Origin: Gemmatimonadota bacterium
Lineage (GTDB): Bacteria > Gemmatimonadota > Gemmatimonadetes > Longimicrobiales > Gaopeijiaceae
Length of the DNA: 36,707 bases
Assembly: GCA_009841165.1 (NCBI GenBank)
Contig: VXMI01000068.1
Coordinates: 1 to 36,707, forward strand
Direction of reading: 5' to 3'
Shown here: positions 35,222-36,707 of the stretch, piece after piece
Layout of the letters: each line of letters begins with the position of its first letter
Position numbering within the stretch: position 1 is the first letter of the stretch
The notes under the pieces: generated by a model
What the model was told of the DNA's origin: nothing
Database searches by the model: none
What the model saw: only the letters and a program-made list of their open reading frames with translations
Made by a program: the position numbers and the translations under genes

Positions 35222-35248
35222 AGTATAGCACCGTCAGGGGCACGGTGC
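35222..35248 (-). promoter_or_regulatory. Candidate promoter/operator of the RiPP operon
   Basis: A perfect inverted repeat, GCACCGT (35228-35234) and ACGGTGC (35242-35248), with a seven-base spacer, abuts a minus-strand TATACT (-10-like, 35227-35222). No good -35 is seen, as the dyad occupies that spacer, which is typical of regulator-dependent promoters. It lies between the divergent adaptor and halogenase genes, so a regulator binding here could control either or both. A transcript start near 35214 would leave a leader of about 145 bases before the adaptor gene. Confidence 0.45.
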
Positions 35249-35349
35249 AGACCCTTGCGCCGACGGCGATGATGCGAAGATCGTGTTAGCTTGCTGTCCG
35301 CCGCACTTTGAAGAATCTCGACAGTCGCCGGGCGTGGAGGTCATTTGGG

Positions 35350-36624
35350 GTGATACACCCGGGCAGCGAATCTCTACGGAAGATCGCGGTTGTGGGGCGA
35401 GGGACCGCAGGGTCCCTGGCGGCCGCCAGCGTGACGCGTCTTCACCCCGACAGCGACCACGAGCTGCACCACATATACGACTCGCGCATCCCGGTCATCG
35501 GCGTCGGTGAAGGCAGCTGGCCCAGCCTCGTTCGGGAGCTGCAACAGCTGACGAGTCTGCCGCACGACACCGTACAGCAGCGCTTGAGCGGGACTCGCAA
35601 GTACGGTGTCGCGTTCGAGGGATGGGGCCGGCGCGATCGAGACTTCACCCACTACTTCACGCCGCAGCAGGTGTCCTACGCCTACCACCTGTCCGCCGAC
35701 CTGATGGCGGACCTGCTCCACGAAGGCACGCGCGCACGTCACATCGACGCGAAGGTGCTCGATATCAGCAGGGTGAGTGGCGGCGCGCGAGTGGAATTCG
35801 AGGGCCGGGCGCCGGAACGCTACGACCTGGTGTTCGATGCACGCGGGTTTCCCAGGAAACTCCGTCCCGACCAGCACATCGACCTGCCCTTCATCCCCAC
35901 CGATACGGCCGTCATCCGCCGCTGTCCGGCGGTCTTCAGCGAAGAGCAGGATGGGCCGGTGCTCCAGCATACCTACACCCGCGCCGTTGCGCGTCCGCAC
36001 GGCTGGGTATTCGTCATTCCACTCACCGCACACACATCCTACGGGTACATTTTCAATGGCGACGTGTCGAGCCTGGTCGAAGTCGAATCGGATTTTGACA
36101 GACTCCTCGAGGCCGATGGCGTATCGGAGTTTGAGCAACGCGCCGTTATTCCGTTTCCAAACTTCGTCCACCGTCGGATCTACGACGGCGCAGTGGCCCG
36201 CATCGGCAATGCAGCGGCCTTCATGGAGCCCCTCGAGGCAACGGCGATCGTATCCGCCCAATTGCAGATCGGGATGGTGCTCCGGACGCGCCTCGACCGT
36301 CCGCCGGAGCATCTCGAGCGCGACGCGCCCGTGGTCAATCGGTTCCTCATCAACAATCTGCTCCGCTACGGCCTGTTTGTCGGCTGGCACTACTCGTGCG
36401 GCTCCAGGTACGACACCGGATTCTGGCGCCATGCTCGTGACCGCGCCTGGCCGCGACACCGGAAGGCAGCGGACCCGGAGGTGGTCGGGTGCTCCGCGCT
36501 CCATGAGTTCGACGAGATGATCGGACTGCTGAACCGATCCGTCATCGACCAGGAGGACTGGCATCGGATGTGCGCGGTCCCTCTCACCTCCTATGCCCAG
36601 GTGTCCCAGGGTCTGGGCTGCTAG
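35350..36624 (+). CDS. Flavin-dependent halogenase-like protein (tryptophan halogenase family)
   Basis: 424 residues from the GTG at 35350, which has GGAGG nine bases upstream; a TTG at 35308 would add an unlikely tail. The N-terminus is the FAD-binding Rossmann motif GRGTAG (16-21). The family segment IPVIGVGEGSWPSLVREL follows. The catalytic lysine corresponds to Lys84 in GTRKYGVAFEGWG, and the glutamate to Glu295 in MEPLEATAI. The signature WxWxIP reads W219-V-F-V-I-P, so its second Trp is Phe. These enzymes use FADH2, O2 and halide to form a hypohalous species that halogenates an aromatic residue, with a separate flavin reductase that is not encoded here. Divergent placement beside the NHLP/YcaO operon suggests it modifies that product. 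Confidence 0.85.
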   Translation: MIHPGSESLRKIAVVGRGTAGSLAAASVTRLHPDSDHELHHIYDSRIPVIGVGEGSWPSLVRELQQLTSLPHDTVQQRLSGTRKYGVAFEGWGRRDRDFTHYFTPQQVSYAYHLSADLMADLLHEGTRARHIDAKVLDISRVSGGARVEFEGRAPERYDLVFDARGFPRKLRPDQHIDLPFIPTDTAVIRRCPAVFSEEQDGPVLQHTYTRAVARPHGWVFVIPLTAHTSYGYIFNGDVSSLVEVESDFDRLLEADGVSEFEQRAVIPFPNFVHRRIYDGAVARIGNAAAFMEPLEATAIVSAQLQIGMVLRTRLDRPPEHLERDAPVVNRFLINNLLRYGLFVGWHYSCGSRYDTGFWRHARDRAWPRHRKAADPEVVGCSALHEFDEMIGLLNRSVIDQEDWHRMCAVPLTSYAQVSQGLGC

Positions 36625-36642
36625 GCCAGGCCAGGATCGGGG

Positions 36643-36707
36643 TTAGTCGTCACGCACGGCGCCGTCGACCATGCGGACCAGACGCCGGGACCGCTCCATG
36701 ACGCGGC
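36643..36707 (-). CDS. C-terminal end of a probable ABC transporter ATP-binding protein
   Basis: The stop TAA lies at 36643-36645 on the minus strand and the frame is open to the window edge, encoding RVMERSRRLVRMVDGAVRDD. This resembles the last strand and DGR tail of MacB/LolD-type ATPases (typically ahRivrlrDGri). It is convergent with the halogenase gene, 18 bases away. Only 20 residues are visible, so the family call is tentative. Confidence 0.55.
   Translation of the reverse strand, partial: RVMERSRRLVRMVDGAVRDD

Noticed and set aside
35037..35228. Plus-strand 63-codon frame rich in Cys, Ser and Thr, a tempting RiPP precursor
   Set aside because: It starts at TTG without a Shine-Dalgarno, overlaps the start of the adaptor gene and has no leader-like sequence.
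1..36707. CRISPR arrays, rRNA and tRNA genes, intact insertion sequences
   Set aside because: No regularly spaced identical repeats, no cloverleaf or T-loop signature, and no transposase frame was found by eye; a tRNAscan or Infernal run would be needed for certainty.

Overview
The window is GC-rich, densely coded DNA of a free-living heterotrophic bacterium. A DUF1592/DUF1552/ankyrin gene trio, many secreted peptidases, an S9A peptidase, a BlaI/M56 pair and a sterol-desaturase-type protein beside an AlkB together suggest Gemmatimonadota or a neighbouring phylum (inference only; there is no rRNA or marker gene to prove it). No rRNA, tRNA, CRISPR array or intact insertion sequence was seen.

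Left part (1-8433). A 5'-truncated haem-motif DUF1592-type protein, a Tat-exported DUF1552 protein and an ankyrin-repeat protein run as a plus-strand operon. Convergent to it are a small lipoprotein and a zincin-like metallopeptidase. A divergent TetA-type MFS transporter follows.

Regulated trio (8434-12367). An array of 23-bp-period repeats and a tandem palindromic operator precede a lipoprotein whose thioredoxin-like domain has lost its redox-active segment, then a BlaI-type repressor and an M56 (BlaR1-like) membrane peptidase.

Middle (12417-24600). Minus-strand genes encode a serine beta-lactamase-fold hydrolase overlapping a prolyl oligopeptidase, a class IV aminotransferase with a well-formed promoter, and a threonine operon. 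In that operon thrB and thrC are separated by a carboxypeptidase-regulatory-like protein, and a fatty-acid-hydroxylase-type gene lies immediately upstream. Divergent from it is an AlkB-type alkane monooxygenase fused to a degenerate GlnE (glutamine synthetase adenylyltransferase) half.

Right part (24632-36624): a RiPP-type cluster. One tightly packed minus-strand operon encodes, in order of transcription, a very short HlyD-like adaptor, an NHLP-type ABC transporter with C39 peptidase, a second NHLP-type ABC transporter, a protein joining an NHLP leader (ending in a double glycine) to a whole squalene-cyclase-like alpha/alpha-barrel, a fused ocin-ThiF/YcaO cyclodehydratase, and an unrecognised 370-residue protein. 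A flavin-dependent halogenase is divergent from it. No short precursor peptide is visible. The candidate substrate is therefore the leader-barrel fusion itself, or a precursor encoded elsewhere. This is the most unusual system in the window. At the right edge is the C-terminal end of a probable ABC ATPase.
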